In this document: positions 42,340-51,062 of the stretch, piece by piece
How the letters are laid out: each line of letters begins with the position of its first letter
How positions within the stretch are numbered: the first letter of the stretch is position 1
Source: a bacterium 1XD21-13
Lineage (GTDB): Bacteria > Bacillota > Clostridia > Lachnospirales > Lachnospiraceae
Length of the DNA stretch: 64,000 bases
Direction: 5' to 3'
Assembly (NCBI GenBank): GCA_009917555.1
Contig: QZDX01000008.1
Location: 1-64,000 of the forward strand
Notes under the pieces: model-generated
Databases searched by the model: none
What the model was told of the DNA's origin: nothing
The model's input: the letters and a program-made list of their open reading frames with translations, nothing else
Position numbers and translations under genes: made by a program

Positions 42340-43098
42340 ATGCATCGTTTTTTTGTGGAGCCCTCACAAATCAAGGAAAAAGAAATCATCATAACCGGAC
42401 CGGATGTAAACCATATCCGCAACGTTCTTCGCATGCGCACAGGTGAGGAGGTCCTTGTGAGCAACGGCCAGGGAACGGATTTCCACTGTAAGCTCACGGA
42501 CATTTGTGAGGCTTCGGTGACGGCCTCTATGATGTGGCGCTTGGACGGCAACGCGGAGCTCCCCTGTCCCATTACTCTGTTTCAGGGACTTCCCAAGGGG
42601 GATAAGCTGGAATGGATCATCCAGAAATGCGTGGAGTTAGGAGCGGTCAGAATTGTCCCCATGCGGACCAGGCGTGCGGTGGTAAAGCTGGACGCCAAGA
42701 AGGAGCAGGCCAGACAAAAGCGCTGGATGGGAATCTCTAAGAGCGCGGCCAAGCAGTCCGGCCGGGGAATGGTGCCAAAAATCGGTCCGGTTCTGGACTT
42801 TTCCCAGGCGGTGAGGGAAGCGGCAGAGTTGGATGTATGTCTGATCCCCTATGAGCTGGCAGAGGATATGGAGCACACGAGAGAGATCTGCTCCGCCATA
42901 AGACCCGGACAGTCTGTGGGAATCCTGATCGGTCCGGAGGGCGGCTTTGAGGAGGCTGAGGTTGCAGAGGCCATAGAAGCCGGGGCAAAGCCGATTACTT
43001 TAGGACAGAGAATTCTGCGAACAGAGACAGCAGGAATGGCATTGATTTCTGTGTTGGCTTATCTTCTGGAAGGCCAAGAAAACTTTACGGAACAATGA
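42340..43098 (+). CDS. rsmE: 16S rRNA m3U1498 methyltransferase
   Basis: SPOUT-class methyltransferase acting on 16S rRNA U1498. HRFFVEPSQI at the start, HIRNVLRMRTGEEV, LPKGDKLEWIIQKCVELGA, and the C-terminal knot GILIGPEGGFEEAEV, LGQRILRTETAGMALIS are RsmE motifs. 252 residues. AAGGAT lies before the ATG, supplied by the repeat. Follows prmA, a common neighbour in Firmicutes. Confidence 0.94.
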   Translation: MHRFFVEPSQIKEKEIIITGPDVNHIRNVLRMRTGEEVLVSNGQGTDFHCKLTDICEASVTASMMWRLDGNAELPCPITLFQGLPKGDKLEWIIQKCVELGAVRIVPMRTRRAVVKLDAKKEQARQKRWMGISKSAAKQSGRGMVPKIGPVLDFSQAVREAAELDVCLIPYELAEDMEHTREICSAIRPGQSVGILIGPEGGFEEAEVAEAIEAGAKPITLGQRILRTETAGMALISVLAYLLEGQENFTEQ

Positions 43099-43181
43099 CG
43101 TTTGAACCCATAACCAAAAGCATCTTGTTGACAGGATGACAATGGAAAAGATCAGACATAGCCAACAAAAGAAAGAGGAAT

Positions 43182-44369
43182 ATGCTTAAATTAAGAAAGG
43201 AAATCCCAGGGGATATGGAAATATATTTGGATAACTCCGCAACTACACAGTGCTATCCTAAGGTGGCAAGGCGGATGTGTGAGCTTATGACAGAGGCGTA
43301 TGGCAATCCCTCCTCCCTGCATCACAAGGGAATAGAGGCGGAGCAGGCTTTGCGGGAGGCCAAAAGGCTTCTGGCGCAGAATCTAAGGGTTCAGGAAAAG
43401 GAGCTGTATTTTACCTCAGGAGGAACCGAGAGTGATAATTTGGCCCTGATTGGCTGTGCCCTCGCCAATCAAAGAGCTGGAAAGCATCTGATCACCACGG
43501 CCATTGAGCATCCGGCGGTGCTGCAGGCCATGAAATACCTGGAGGAACAGGGCTTTTACGTTACGTACCTTCCGGTGGATGCCGATGGAATTGTCCGCCT
43601 GTCGGATCTTGAGGAGGCGCTCTGTGAGGATACGATCCTGGTCTCTGTCATGTATGTGAACAATGAGGTTGGTTCCGTGCAGCCCATTGCGGAGATTGGG
43701 GAGCTTTTGAAGAGCAAGGAGAAGCCGGTGCTTTTTCACGTGGATGCGGTGCAAGCTTATGGAAAATGTGTGATTCACCCCAAGAAGCTTCACATTGATC
43801 TGTTGTCTGTCAGTGGCCACAAGATTCATGGGCCCAAGGGAATCGGCATGCTTTATGTGGGAGAGGGAGTAAAAATACGCCCGCTGCTCTACGGAGGCGG
43901 TCAGCAGAAGGACCTGCGTCCAGGCACAGAGAATGTACCGGGGATTGTAGGACTTGGAGAGGCGGTTTGTGAGATTTATACGGACATTGCCCAGAAGCGG
44001 GAGAGGCTTTACCAGTTAAAGGAGCTGTTTGTAAATGGGCTCCTAAAGCTTGAGGGAACAACGGTGAACGGAAGGACAGGGGACGACAGCGCCCCTCATA
44101 TTGTCAGCGCCAGCTTTGAAGGGGTGCGAAGCGAGGTTTTGCTACATGCTTTGGAGGAGCGGGGAATCTATGTATCCTCCGGATCTGCCTGTGCCTCAAA
44201 CCATCCGTCTGTCAGCAAAACCTTACAGGCCATGGGGGTAAAAAGAGAGCTTCTGGATTCCACCCTTCGCTTTAGCTTTAGTGAATTTACCACAGAGAAG
44301 GAGCTTTCCTACTGCCTTAAGACATTGGGGGAATTGCTTCCTGTGCTTCGCAGGTTTACCAGGCATTAG
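43182..44369 (+). CDS. cysteine desulfurase (NifS/IscS family)
   Basis: PLP enzyme that takes sulfur from cysteine. YLDNSATTQCYPKV near the start, GGTESDNLAL, the PLP lysine in SVSGHKIHGPKG, and the sulfur-accepting cysteine in SSGSACASNHPS are visible. The next gene is thiI, so it most likely gives persulfide sulfur to ThiI for tRNA 4-thiouridine and thiazole synthesis. Two starts are possible: ATG 43182 (395 residues, AGAGGA close by) and ATG 43215, which gives the family's MEIYLDNSA beginning. Confidence 0.9.
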   Translation: MLKLRKEIPGDMEIYLDNSATTQCYPKVARRMCELMTEAYGNPSSLHHKGIEAEQALREAKRLLAQNLRVQEKELYFTSGGTESDNLALIGCALANQRAGKHLITTAIEHPAVLQAMKYLEEQGFYVTYLPVDADGIVRLSDLEEALCEDTILVSVMYVNNEVGSVQPIAEIGELLKSKEKPVLFHVDAVQAYGKCVIHPKKLHIDLLSVSGHKIHGPKGIGMLYVGEGVKIRPLLYGGGQQKDLRPGTENVPGIVGLGEAVCEIYTDIAQKRERLYQLKELFVNGLLKLEGTTVNGRTGDDSAPHIVSASFEGVRSEVLLHALEERGIYVSSGSACASNHPSVSKTLQAMGVKRELLDSTLRFSFSEFTTEKELSYCLKTLGELLPVLRRFTRH

Positions 44370-44396
44370 CTTTATCCTGTTTGCCAGATCAGATTT

Positions 44397-44418
44397 GAGG
44401 CCCGGCTTTGGCCTCTTT
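44397..44418 (+). terminator. small hairpin between the desulfurase gene and thiI
   Basis: GAGGCC (44397-44402), 7-base loop, GGCCTC (44410-44415), then TTT. It is weak and probably only partial. Confidence 0.35.
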
Positions 44419-44435
44419 AGAAAAAGGAGCGGAAT

Positions 44436-45614
44436 ATGTTCAAAGCATTTTTGATCAAATATGGAGAAATTGCAATTAAGGGAAAGAACCGGTATCTATT
44501 TGAGAATGCCCTGGTAGCCCAGATTCGCCATGCCCTGAAGGCCGTTGAGGGAGCCTTTCAGGTGTCTAAGGAGCAGGGGCGGATTTATGTGGAGGCTGTG
44601 GAGGATTTTGACTTTGATGAGACTGTGGAGGCGTTAAAGCGGGTATTCGGAATTGTGGGAATCTGTCCGGTGGTCATCCTGGAGGATGAAGGCTTTGAGC
44701 GTCTGGCAGAGGAGGTTGTGAATTACCTTCGCTCTTATTATGGAGACTGTGAAAAAACCTTCAAGGTGCACGCAAGGCGGGCCCGTAAGACCTACCCCCT
44801 GCAGTCCATGGAACTGAACGCACAGCTTGGCGGAAGGATTTTGGAGGTATTTCCCGGGATGCGGGTGGATGTTCATGAGCCGGAGCTGATGCTCCATGTG
44901 GAGATTCGGGAGCGAATTTATCTCTACTCCGATGTGATTCCGGGGCCCGGCGGGATGCCTGTGGGAACCAACGGCAAGGCCATGCTGCTTCTTTCCGGCG
45001 GTATAGACAGTCCGGTGGCCGGCTACATGGTGGCAAAGCGGGGAGTAAAGATTGACGCGGTGTATTTCCATGCCCCGCCCTACACCAGTGAGCGGGCCAA
45101 GCAGAAGGTGGTGGATCTGGCGGAAAAGGTTGCCCGTTATGCAGGACCTATTTATCTTTATGTGGTGAATTTTACAGATATTCAGTTGTATATTTATGAG
45201 AAATGCCCCCATGAGGAGCTGACCATCATTATGCGGCGTTATATGATGCGCATTGCGGAACGGATTGCGGAGAAGACAGGCTCCTTGGGATTGATTACGG
45301 GGGAGAGCATCGGCCAGGTGGCAAGCCAGACGGTACAGAGCCTTGCAGCAACCAACGAGGTATGCACCATGCCCGTATTCCGGCCCTTGATCGCCTTTGA
45401 TAAAGAGGATATTGTGACCATTTCCAAGCGGATTGATACCTTTGAGACCTCCATTCAGCCCTTTGAGGACTGCTGCACCATTTTTGTGGCCAAGCATCCG
45501 GTGACAAAGCCCAATATTAAGGTGATCAAGCACTCAGAGACGAAGCTTGTGGAAAAAATTGACGCTATGGTGGAGGAGGCCCTGGAAACAGCGGAGCTGA
45601 TTGTAGTAGGATAG
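44436..45614 (+). CDS. thiI: tRNA 4-thiouridine synthetase
   Basis: Adenylates tRNA U8 and adds sulfur; also supplies sulfur for thiamine thiazole in some bacteria. The N-terminal ferredoxin-like and THUMP domains cover residues 1-165 (FLIKYGEIAIKGKNR, KVHARRARKTYPL), the PP-loop SGGIDSP is at 187-193, and the conserved C-terminal EDCCTIFVAKHP follows. No rhodanese domain is present (392 residues), as usual in Gram-positives, so the sulfur must come straight from the neighbouring desulfurase. Confidence 0.94.
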   Translation: MFKAFLIKYGEIAIKGKNRYLFENALVAQIRHALKAVEGAFQVSKEQGRIYVEAVEDFDFDETVEALKRVFGIVGICPVVILEDEGFERLAEEVVNYLRSYYGDCEKTFKVHARRARKTYPLQSMELNAQLGGRILEVFPGMRVDVHEPELMLHVEIRERIYLYSDVIPGPGGMPVGTNGKAMLLLSGGIDSPVAGYMVAKRGVKIDAVYFHAPPYTSERAKQKVVDLAEKVARYAGPIYLYVVNFTDIQLYIYEKCPHEELTIIMRRYMMRIAERIAEKTGSLGLITGESIGQVASQTVQSLAATNEVCTMPVFRPLIAFDKEDIVTISKRIDTFETSIQPFEDCCTIFVAKHPVTKPNIKVIKHSETKLVEKIDAMVEEALETAELIVVG

Positions 45615-45657
45615 ATCCGATAGCCGTACAGAGGAATATGCTGTAAACGATAACAAA

Positions 45658-45691
45658 AATCTGCATGAGATGCTTTGCTCTCATGCAGATT
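45658..45691 (-). terminator. terminator for the HPr-like gene (faces thiI)
   Basis: 45658-45670 pairs perfectly with 45679-45691 (13 bp). On the minus strand the stem is followed by TTTTTGTT. It may serve both converging genes. Confidence 0.8.
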
Positions 45692-45723
45692 ATGAATGTC
45701 TTATGGATTTGCGAAGCCCGGTC

Positions 45724-45957
45724 TTATTCTACAATATAGGGTTCCAGGGTGTTCAGTACGGATTCCAGCTCTTCCTCCGCATGAATGTTTAAATCAATGG
45801 GCTTGGACAGGTCCAGGCTAAAGATTCCCATGATGGATTTGGCATCAATGACATAGCGTCCGGAAACCAGATCAAAGTCTACGTCGAACCTTGTAATATC
45901 GTTTACAAAGGACTTTACTTTTTCAATGGAGTTCAGGCATATTTTTACGGTTTTCAT
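45724..45957 (-). CDS. HPr-like protein without the phosphorylatable histidine (Crh-like)
   Basis: 77 residues with the HPr fold. The regulatory serine region is clear (DAKSIMGIFSLDLSKPIDL, Ser41 here, equivalent to Ser46), but the segment where HPr has NGIHARPA reads LNSIEKVKSF, so there is no His15. Such a protein cannot carry phosphate from Enzyme I; by analogy with Crh it may act only through serine phosphorylation in carbon control. AGGAGG precedes ATG; a promoter lies upstream. Single-gene unit. Confidence 0.82.
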   Translation of the reverse strand: MKTVKICLNSIEKVKSFVNDITRFDVDFDLVSGRYVIDAKSIMGIFSLDLSKPIDLNIHAEEELESVLNTLEPYIVE

Positions 45958-45990
45958 AGTAAATACCTCCTAAATTATCAGCTTATCTTA

Positions 45991-46019
45991 ATCTTAATAC
46001 GAGGGTTGATAAAAGTCAA
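45991..46019 (-). promoter_or_regulatory. promoter for the HPr-like gene
   Basis: On the minus strand TTGACT (46019-46014), 17 bp, TAAGAT (45996-45991). Confidence 0.6.
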
Positions 46020-46075
46020 TATAAACTGTGAAGTTGCTTGTTTAATACTCCGACTGAGAAATGTGTCGCCGCGCC

Positions 46076-46347
46076 GCGACTTTACTCTTTAGTGCCGTCG
46101 CGCAGCGACTAAGTAAAGTCGCAAAGGCGCACGAGAGGAAGTTTCATGAGTGCTTTAGCGAATGAAAGTTGCTCTCGTTACAGGTGTGCCGAGGCGACTT
46201 TACTCTTTAGTGCCGTCGCGCAGCGACTAAGTAAAGTCGCAAAGGCGCACGAGAGGAAGTTTCATGAGTGCTTTAGCGAATGAAAGTTGCTCTCATTACA
46301 GGTGTGCCGAGGCGACTTTACTCTTTAGTGCTGTCGCGCAGCGACTA
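46076..46347 (+). repeat. tandem 118-bp duplication built on the family 1 repeat (before mtaB)
   Basis: Two complete units begin at 46076 and 46194 and a third, partial one at 46312; the period is 118 bp. The units differ by one base in the tail (CTCTCGTT against CTCTCATT) and the last copy has GCTGTCGC for GCCGTCGC. Each full unit has the family 1 hairpin enclosed by GCGACTTTACT/AGTAAAGTCGC, then a second stem-loop (GGCGCACGAGAG with CTCTC and GTGTGCC). The last partial copy runs into the mtaB SD AAGGAAGG. GTCGC-CGCGCC-GCGAC sits just before the first unit. No coding frame. Confidence 0.9.
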
Positions 46348-46369
46348 TCAATAGAAAGGAAGGCTGAAT

Positions 46370-47674
46370 ATGAAGAAGGTTGCCCTGCACAGCCTGGGCT
46401 GTAAAGTGAATGCTTATGAGACGGAGGCTATGCAGCAGCTCTTAGAGCAGGCAGGCTATGAGATTGTTCCCTTTGATGTGGGAGCAGACATTTATATTAT
46501 CAATACCTGTACGGTAACAAACATTGCGGACCGCAAATCCAGGCAAATGCTGCACCGAGCAAAAAAACTGAATCCCAGGGCTTTGGTGGTGGCGGCCGGC
46601 TGCTATGTTCAGACAGCGGAAGAAAAAGCGCGGCAGGATGATTCAATTGACCTGATCATTGGCAATAATAAGAAAAAGGATTTGATTTCAATTCTTCGGG
46701 AGTACGAGGAGGGGCAGAGGGCGGAGGCACTCATTGATATCAACCATACCAGGGAATATGAGGAGCTGTCCGTGGACAGGACGGCAGAGCATGTCAGAGC
46801 CTACGTGAAGGTTCAGGACGGGTGCAACCAGTTCTGCAGCTACTGCATTATCCCTTATGCCAGAGGGCGTGTGCGCAGCAGAGGAATCAGGGAGGTTCAG
46901 AGGGAGATAGAGCGGCTTTCGGCCAACGGCTATCAGGAGGTTGTCCTTACTGGAATTCATCTAAGCTCCTACGGTGTGGATTTGGAGGGGGAGGATTTGC
47001 TTTCCCTGATAAAAATGGTGAATGAGGTTCCAGGAATCCGGCGCATTCGTCTGGGTTCTTTAGAGCCAAGGATTATTACAGAGGAATTTGTGGAGGCTCT
47101 GGCTCAGACGGAAAAGCTCTGTCCGCATTTTCATTTGTCTCTGCAAAGCGGCTGTGACACAGTGCTTAAGCGGATGAACCGCCGCTATACAACGGAGGAA
47201 TATGAAAGGGGCTGCCAGCTTTTGCGCCACACCTTTGACAATCCGGCTCTCACAACAGATGTGATTGTGGGCTTTCCGGGGGAGACGGAGGAGGAATTCT
47301 CCACAACCCGGGAATTCCTAAAGCGAATCGGCTTTTTTCAAACCCATATATTCAAATATTCCAGGAGGAAGGGGACAAGGGCTGATGCAATGGAGGGGCA
47401 GCTTACGGAAGCACAAAAGGCAGAGCGCAGCCGGGTTCTTTTGAAGCTGAATGAAGAAAATGAGAGAGATTACTTGGAAAAGCAGATAGGCTGCAGGGTA
47501 GAGATTCTGGTGGAGGAGACCTTGGAACTGGCAGGGGCCTCTTATGAGGGGGGCCATACCAGGGAGTATTGCCGGGCTGTTTTGCCCTCCGAGGAGCGCT
47601 TAACCGGTCAAATTGTTCAGGCTGTGGCGGTAAAACAGTTCGAAAATGGGGCTCTTTTATGTAAACTTATCTGA
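46370..47674 (+). CDS. mtaB: tRNA t6A37 methylthiotransferase
   Basis: Radical SAM enzyme that converts t6A37 to ms2t6A37. The N-terminal UPF0004 domain has cluster cysteines Cys11, Cys47 and Cys78; the radical SAM motif CxxxCxxC is Cys152, Cys156, Cys159 (GCNQFCSYC); LQSGCDTVLKRMNRRYT and VGFPGETEEEF follow, and a short C-terminal TRAM-like domain. 434 residues. No later operon partner; a new promoter starts 8 bases after its stop. Confidence 0.93.
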   Translation: MKKVALHSLGCKVNAYETEAMQQLLEQAGYEIVPFDVGADIYIINTCTVTNIADRKSRQMLHRAKKLNPRALVVAAGCYVQTAEEKARQDDSIDLIIGNNKKKDLISILREYEEGQRAEALIDINHTREYEELSVDRTAEHVRAYVKVQDGCNQFCSYCIIPYARGRVRSRGIREVQREIERLSANGYQEVVLTGIHLSSYGVDLEGEDLLSLIKMVNEVPGIRRIRLGSLEPRIITEEFVEALAQTEKLCPHFHLSLQSGCDTVLKRMNRRYTTEEYERGCQLLRHTFDNPALTTDVIVGFPGETEEEFSTTREFLKRIGFFQTHIFKYSRRKGTRADAMEGQLTEAQKAERSRVLLKLNEENERDYLEKQIGCRVEILVEETLELAGASYEGGHTREYCRAVLPSEERLTGQIVQAVAVKQFENGALLCKLI

Positions 47675-47681
47675 AAAGGTA

Positions 47682-47710
47682 TTGTATTTTTAGAAATTAT
47701 AGAGTAGAAT
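47682..47710 (+). promoter_or_regulatory. promoter for the ireB-ruvX operon
   Basis: TTGTAT (47682-47687), 17 bp, TAGAAT (47705-47710). Confidence 0.6.
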
Positions 47711-47742
47711 AGGTGGTAGTGGTGTCAGGAGCGTGAAAGAAA

Positions 47743-48006
47743 ATGGGTAGATTGGATAGCACACAAAACTTTAAAGTGATACCGGAGACGGAGAATCGGG
47801 TAGGAGACATTCTGCATCAGGTATATCAGGCCATGACGGAGAAGGGATACAATCCGGTGAATCAGATTGTAGGATATATTATGTCCGGAGATCCTACTTA
47901 CATCACAAGCCACAACAATGCCCGCAGCCTGATTATGAAGGTGGAGCGTGACGAGCTGGTTGAGGAGCTTTTGAAGGTTTACATTAAGACAACGGTAAAG
48001 GAATAG
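47743..48006 (+). CDS. ireB: IreB family regulatory phosphoprotein (UPF0297)
   Basis: Small protein phosphorylated by the PASTA kinase IreK in enterococci, affecting cephalosporin tolerance. The 87 residues carry the family's [26 protein letters not shown] and [20 protein letters not shown]. The phospho-threonine position at residue 7 is kept. SD is AGGAGCG about 13 bases before ATG. With ruvX and DUF1292 it forms the standard Firmicutes trio. Confidence 0.94.
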   Translation: MGRLDSTQNFKVIPETENRVGDILHQVYQAMTEKGYNPVNQIVGYIMSGDPTYITSHNNARSLIMKVERDELVEELLKVYIKTTVKE

Positions 48007-48019
48007 GCGAGGTCGGTTT

Positions 48020-48463
48020 ATGAGAGTCATGGGACTGGACTTTGGTTCGAAGACTGTGGGGGTGGCAATAAGCGATCCCTTGAGGATTACGGCCCAGCCA
48101 ATGGAGATTGTCAGAAGAAAATCGGAAAATAAGCTGAGACAGACCCTTGCGCGGCTGGAGGAGCTGATAGAGGAATATCAGGTGACGCAGCTTGTGCTGG
48201 GACTTCCCAAAAATATGAACAATACCCTGGGAGAGCGGGCGGAAAAGTCTCTGGAATTTAAGGAAATGCTAGAGAGACGGACTGGCCTGCCTGTTGTGAT
48301 GTGGGACGAGCGTTTGACCACTGTGGAGGCCAACCGGGCTATGATAGAAGGCGGGGTACGGCGGGAGGACAGGAGCAAGCATGTGGATGCTCTTGCGGCT
48401 GTTCTGATCCTTCAGGGTTATTTGGATTCTATAAGCGCACCGGAGGCTGCAGAGCTTAGGTAA
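48020..48463 (+). CDS. ruvX: Holliday junction resolvase-like protein (YqgF/RuvX)
   Basis: RNase H-fold nuclease linked to pre-16S rRNA 5' maturation and possibly to junction resolution. [17 protein letters not shown] (with the first catalytic aspartate), [28 protein letters not shown] and [17 protein letters not shown] cover the family motifs. 147 residues. Confidence 0.93.
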   Translation: MRVMGLDFGSKTVGVAISDPLRITAQPMEIVRRKSENKLRQTLARLEELIEEYQVTQLVLGLPKNMNNTLGERAEKSLEFKEMLERRTGLPVVMWDERLTTVEANRAMIEGGVRREDRSKHVDALAAVLILQGYLDSISAPEAAELR

Positions 48464-48508
48464 CAGCTTTGGAAGCTGCCACGAAGCCGAAGGAATGAGG
48501 AGTAAGGA

Positions 48509-48769
48509 ATGGAAAAGATTACATTCATCCAGGAGGAAACAGGAGAGGAGACGGAATTTTTTGTCCTGGAGGAGACAAGGCTGAACGGAAGGGACTATAT
48601 TTTGGTGGCGGATTCGGAGGAAGAGGACGCACAAGCCTTGATTTTGAAGGATTTATCATCAGATGGAGATCAGGAAGCAATCTATGAGATTGTGGAGGAT
48701 GATCAGGAACTGGAATGTGTGATGGACATTTTTGAACAGCTTTTGGAGGATGTGGACATCACCCGTTAG
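48509..48769 (+). CDS. DUF1292 family protein (YrzB-like)
   Basis: 86 residues, very acidic, with the DUF1292 pattern: FIQEETGEETEFFVLEE, GRDYILVADSEEED, ALILKD, YEIVEDDQELECVMDIFEQLL. Its role is unknown; it almost always sits after ireB and ruvX. SD AAGGAATG region; ATG at 48509. Confidence 0.9.
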   Translation: MEKITFIQEETGEETEFFVLEETRLNGRDYILVADSEEEDAQALILKDLSSDGDQEAIYEIVEDDQELECVMDIFEQLLEDVDITR

Positions 48770-48797
48770 CTTCCCGGAGAAAAGGACAGGTGAGTCT

Positions 48798-49259
48798 GTG
48801 GCGATTGACAGAGAAGCTTTTAAAAGGCTATTGAAGGAAAAGGGACTAAAGGTAACCAGACAGCGTCTGGTGGTCCTTGAGATACTGGCAGAGAACCCGG
48901 AGGAGCATCTGACTGCGGAGGAGATATACGAGAGAGTAAAGGTGGAGAACCCGGACATCGGGTTAGCTACTGTTTATAGAACGGTTCAGCTTCTGCTGGA
49001 GCTTGAGCTGATTGACCGGATCAATTTGGATGACGGCTTTGTTCGTTATGAGATCGGAGACACACAGGAGAGGGAGCGCCATCGGCATCATCACTTGATT
49101 TGCCTGCGGTGCGGTCGTGTGTCAGCGTTCCAAAAGGACATGCTGGAGGCGCTGGAGACGGGGGTAGAGGCAGCGCTTGGATTCCGGGTGACGGATCATG
49201 AGGTGAAGCTGTACGGCATTTGCAGGGATTGTTTGGAGAAAGAAAAAGAGCAAAATTAA
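48798..49259 (+). CDS. Fur family transcriptional regulator
   Basis: 153 residues. Winged helix at 1-85 (GLKVTRQRLVVLEIL, TAEEIYERV, IGLATVYRTVQLL), then a dimerisation domain with HRHHHLICLRCG and the structural zinc pairs Cys102/Cys105 and Cys142/Cys145. The motifs do not settle Fur, Zur or PerR; the gene lies in the DUF1292 operon, a common place for a Fur-type regulator. I take GTG 48798 as start, behind AGGTGAG; a longer frame from 48732 would overlap the previous gene. Confidence 0.88.
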   Translation: MAIDREAFKRLLKEKGLKVTRQRLVVLEILAENPEEHLTAEEIYERVKVENPDIGLATVYRTVQLLLELELIDRINLDDGFVRYEIGDTQERERHRHHHLICLRCGRVSAFQKDMLEALETGVEAALGFRVTDHEVKLYGICRDCLEKEKEQN

Positions 49260-49260
49260 A

Positions 49261-49322
49261 AACAGCAGTACCTTTCGGAACGGGTATTGCGATTTTACCC
49301 TTTACGGAACTGGAATAGGAGG
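49261..49322 (+). repeat. hairpin-SD leader repeat, family 2, short form (before RNase J gene)
   Basis: GCAGTACC (49265-49272) pairs with GGTATTGC (49283-49290, one G-U). Then GATTTTACCCTTTA, shared with family 1, leads to CGGAACTGGAATAGGAGG, whose AGGAGG (49317-49322) is the SD of the TTG start at 49329. This copy links the two families. Confidence 0.8.
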
Positions 49323-49328
49323 TTTAGT

Positions 49329-50993
49329 TTGAGAAATATTAACAATTCAAAATTGCGTATCATTCCACTGGGCGGATTGGAGCAGATCGGAATGAATATT
49401 ACTGCCTTTGAATTTGAAGACAGTATTATTGTTGTGGACTGTGGCTTATCCTTCCCGGAGGATGATATGCTGGGAATCGATCTGGTGATTCCCGATATCA
49501 CATATTTAAAGGATCATATAGAGAAGGTCAAGGGCTTTGTGATCACCCACGGACATGAGGATCACATCGGGGCTCTGCCTTATGTTTTAAAGGAAATTAA
49601 TGTGCCGGTGTATGCCACCAAGCTGACCATCGGCTTGATCGAGAATAAGCTTCGGGAGCACAATCTCATTAATCAGACCAAGCGGAAGGTGATTCAGCAT
49701 GGACAATCCATCAATTTGGGAGCCTTCCGGATCGAATTCATTAAGACCAACCACAGCATTGTGGATGCTTCTGCCCTGGCGATTTATTCCCCAGCCGGAA
49801 TCATAGTTCATACGGGAGATTTCAAGGTGGATTATACACCGGTCTTTGGTGATGCCATTGATCTGCAGCGCTTTGGGGAGATTGGGAAAAAGGGCGTTCT
49901 GGCTCTGATGTGTGACAGCACCAATGCGGAGCGTCCGGGCTTTACCATGTCGGAGCGCACAGTGGGAAGCGTGTTTGACAATATTATGTCGGATCACAAG
50001 AACTCCCGCATTATTATTGCCACCTTTGCCTCCAACGTGGACCGGGTCCAGCAGATTATCAATTCTGCCTATAAGTATGGGCGGAAGGTTGTGGTGGAGG
50101 GCCGCAGCATGGTCAATGTCATTAAGACGGCCTCCGAGCTTGGTTACTTAAGGGTGCCGGACAAAACCCTCATTGACATTGAGATGATGAAAAATTACCC
50201 GGATGATCAGGTGGTGCTGATCACCACAGGCAGCCAGGGGGAATCCATGGCAGCCTTGTCCCGGATAGCAGCCAATCTGCATAAAAAGGTACAGATCAAG
50301 CCGGGCGATATGGTGATTTTCAGCTCCAAGGCCATTCCGGGCAATGAGAAGGCGGTGTCCAAGGTCATCAATGAGCTGTCCATGAAGGGAGCGGACGTGA
50401 TTTTCCAGGATGCCCATGTGTCCGGACATGCCTGCCAGGAGGAGATTAAGCTGATTTATTCCCTGGTGCGTCCGAAGTATGCCATTCCTGTTCATGGGGA
50501 GTACCGTCACCTGAAGGCGCAGGCGGATCTGGCAAAGAATCTTGGGATTGCCAAGGAAAATATTTTCATTCTCTCCTCCGGTGATGTGCTGGAATTGGGA
50601 GAGAACAGCGCCAAGGTGGTGGATCATGTGCACACGGGAGCCATTCTGGTGGATGGTTTGGGCGTTGGTGATGTGGGAAATATCGTATTAAGGGATAGAC
50701 AGCACCTGGCCGAGGATGGTATTATGATTGTGGTCATGACCCTGGAGAAATACAGCAATCAGCTTTTGGCAGGTCCGGATATTGTATCCCGCGGCTTTGT
50801 CTATGTGAGAGAGTCTGAGGATCTGATGGAGGAAGCACGATCTGTGGTGGACGATGCGGTAAACGATTGTCTGGATCGTGGTGTTTCCGACTGGGGAAAA
50901 TTAAAGAATGTCATTAAGGATTCCCTAAGTGATTATATCTGGAAACGGACAAAGCGTAATCCCATGATTCTTCCTATTATTATGGAGGTATAG
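49329..50993 (+). CDS. rnj: ribonuclease J
   Basis: 5'-3' exo- and endoribonuclease of mRNA decay and rRNA maturation. Metallo-beta-lactamase motifs: THGHEDHIGALPYV (His-x-His-x-Asp-His), HTGDFKVD, CDSTNAERPG; the beta-CASP part has TTGSQGESMAALSRIA and SGHACQEEIKL, IPVHGEYRHL. The C-terminal RNase J domain follows. 554 residues, the same as B. subtilis RNase J1. The start is TTG 49329, 6 bases after AGGAGG; an upstream ATG in frame lies in the repeat. RNase J levels may be tuned through this leader (inference). Confidence 0.95.
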   Translation: MRNINNSKLRIIPLGGLEQIGMNITAFEFEDSIIVVDCGLSFPEDDMLGIDLVIPDITYLKDHIEKVKGFVITHGHEDHIGALPYVLKEINVPVYATKLTIGLIENKLREHNLINQTKRKVIQHGQSINLGAFRIEFIKTNHSIVDASALAIYSPAGIIVHTGDFKVDYTPVFGDAIDLQRFGEIGKKGVLALMCDSTNAERPGFTMSERTVGSVFDNIMSDHKNSRIIIATFASNVDRVQQIINSAYKYGRKVVVEGRSMVNVIKTASELGYLRVPDKTLIDIEMMKNYPDDQVVLITTGSQGESMAALSRIAANLHKKVQIKPGDMVIFSSKAIPGNEKAVSKVINELSMKGADVIFQDAHVSGHACQEEIKLIYSLVRPKYAIPVHGEYRHLKAQADLAKNLGIAKENIFILSSGDVLELGENSAKVVDHVHTGAILVDGLGVGDVGNIVLRDRQHLAEDGIMIVVMTLEKYSNQLLAGPDIVSRGFVYVRESEDLMEEARSVVDDAVNDCLDRGVSDWGKLKNVIKDSLSDYIWKRTKRNPMILPIIMEV

Positions 50994-51062
50994 GGGTATC
51001 ATAATGGTGTCATGTATTTCCTCATGGAACGGATGATATCAGACGAGTGCAGGAGACGGAAG

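Noticed and set aside
46076-46347. Regular repeats that might be a CRISPR array
   Set aside because: Only two full units of 118 bp with almost no difference and no variable spacers; no cas genes nearby. It is a tandem duplication of a leader repeat.
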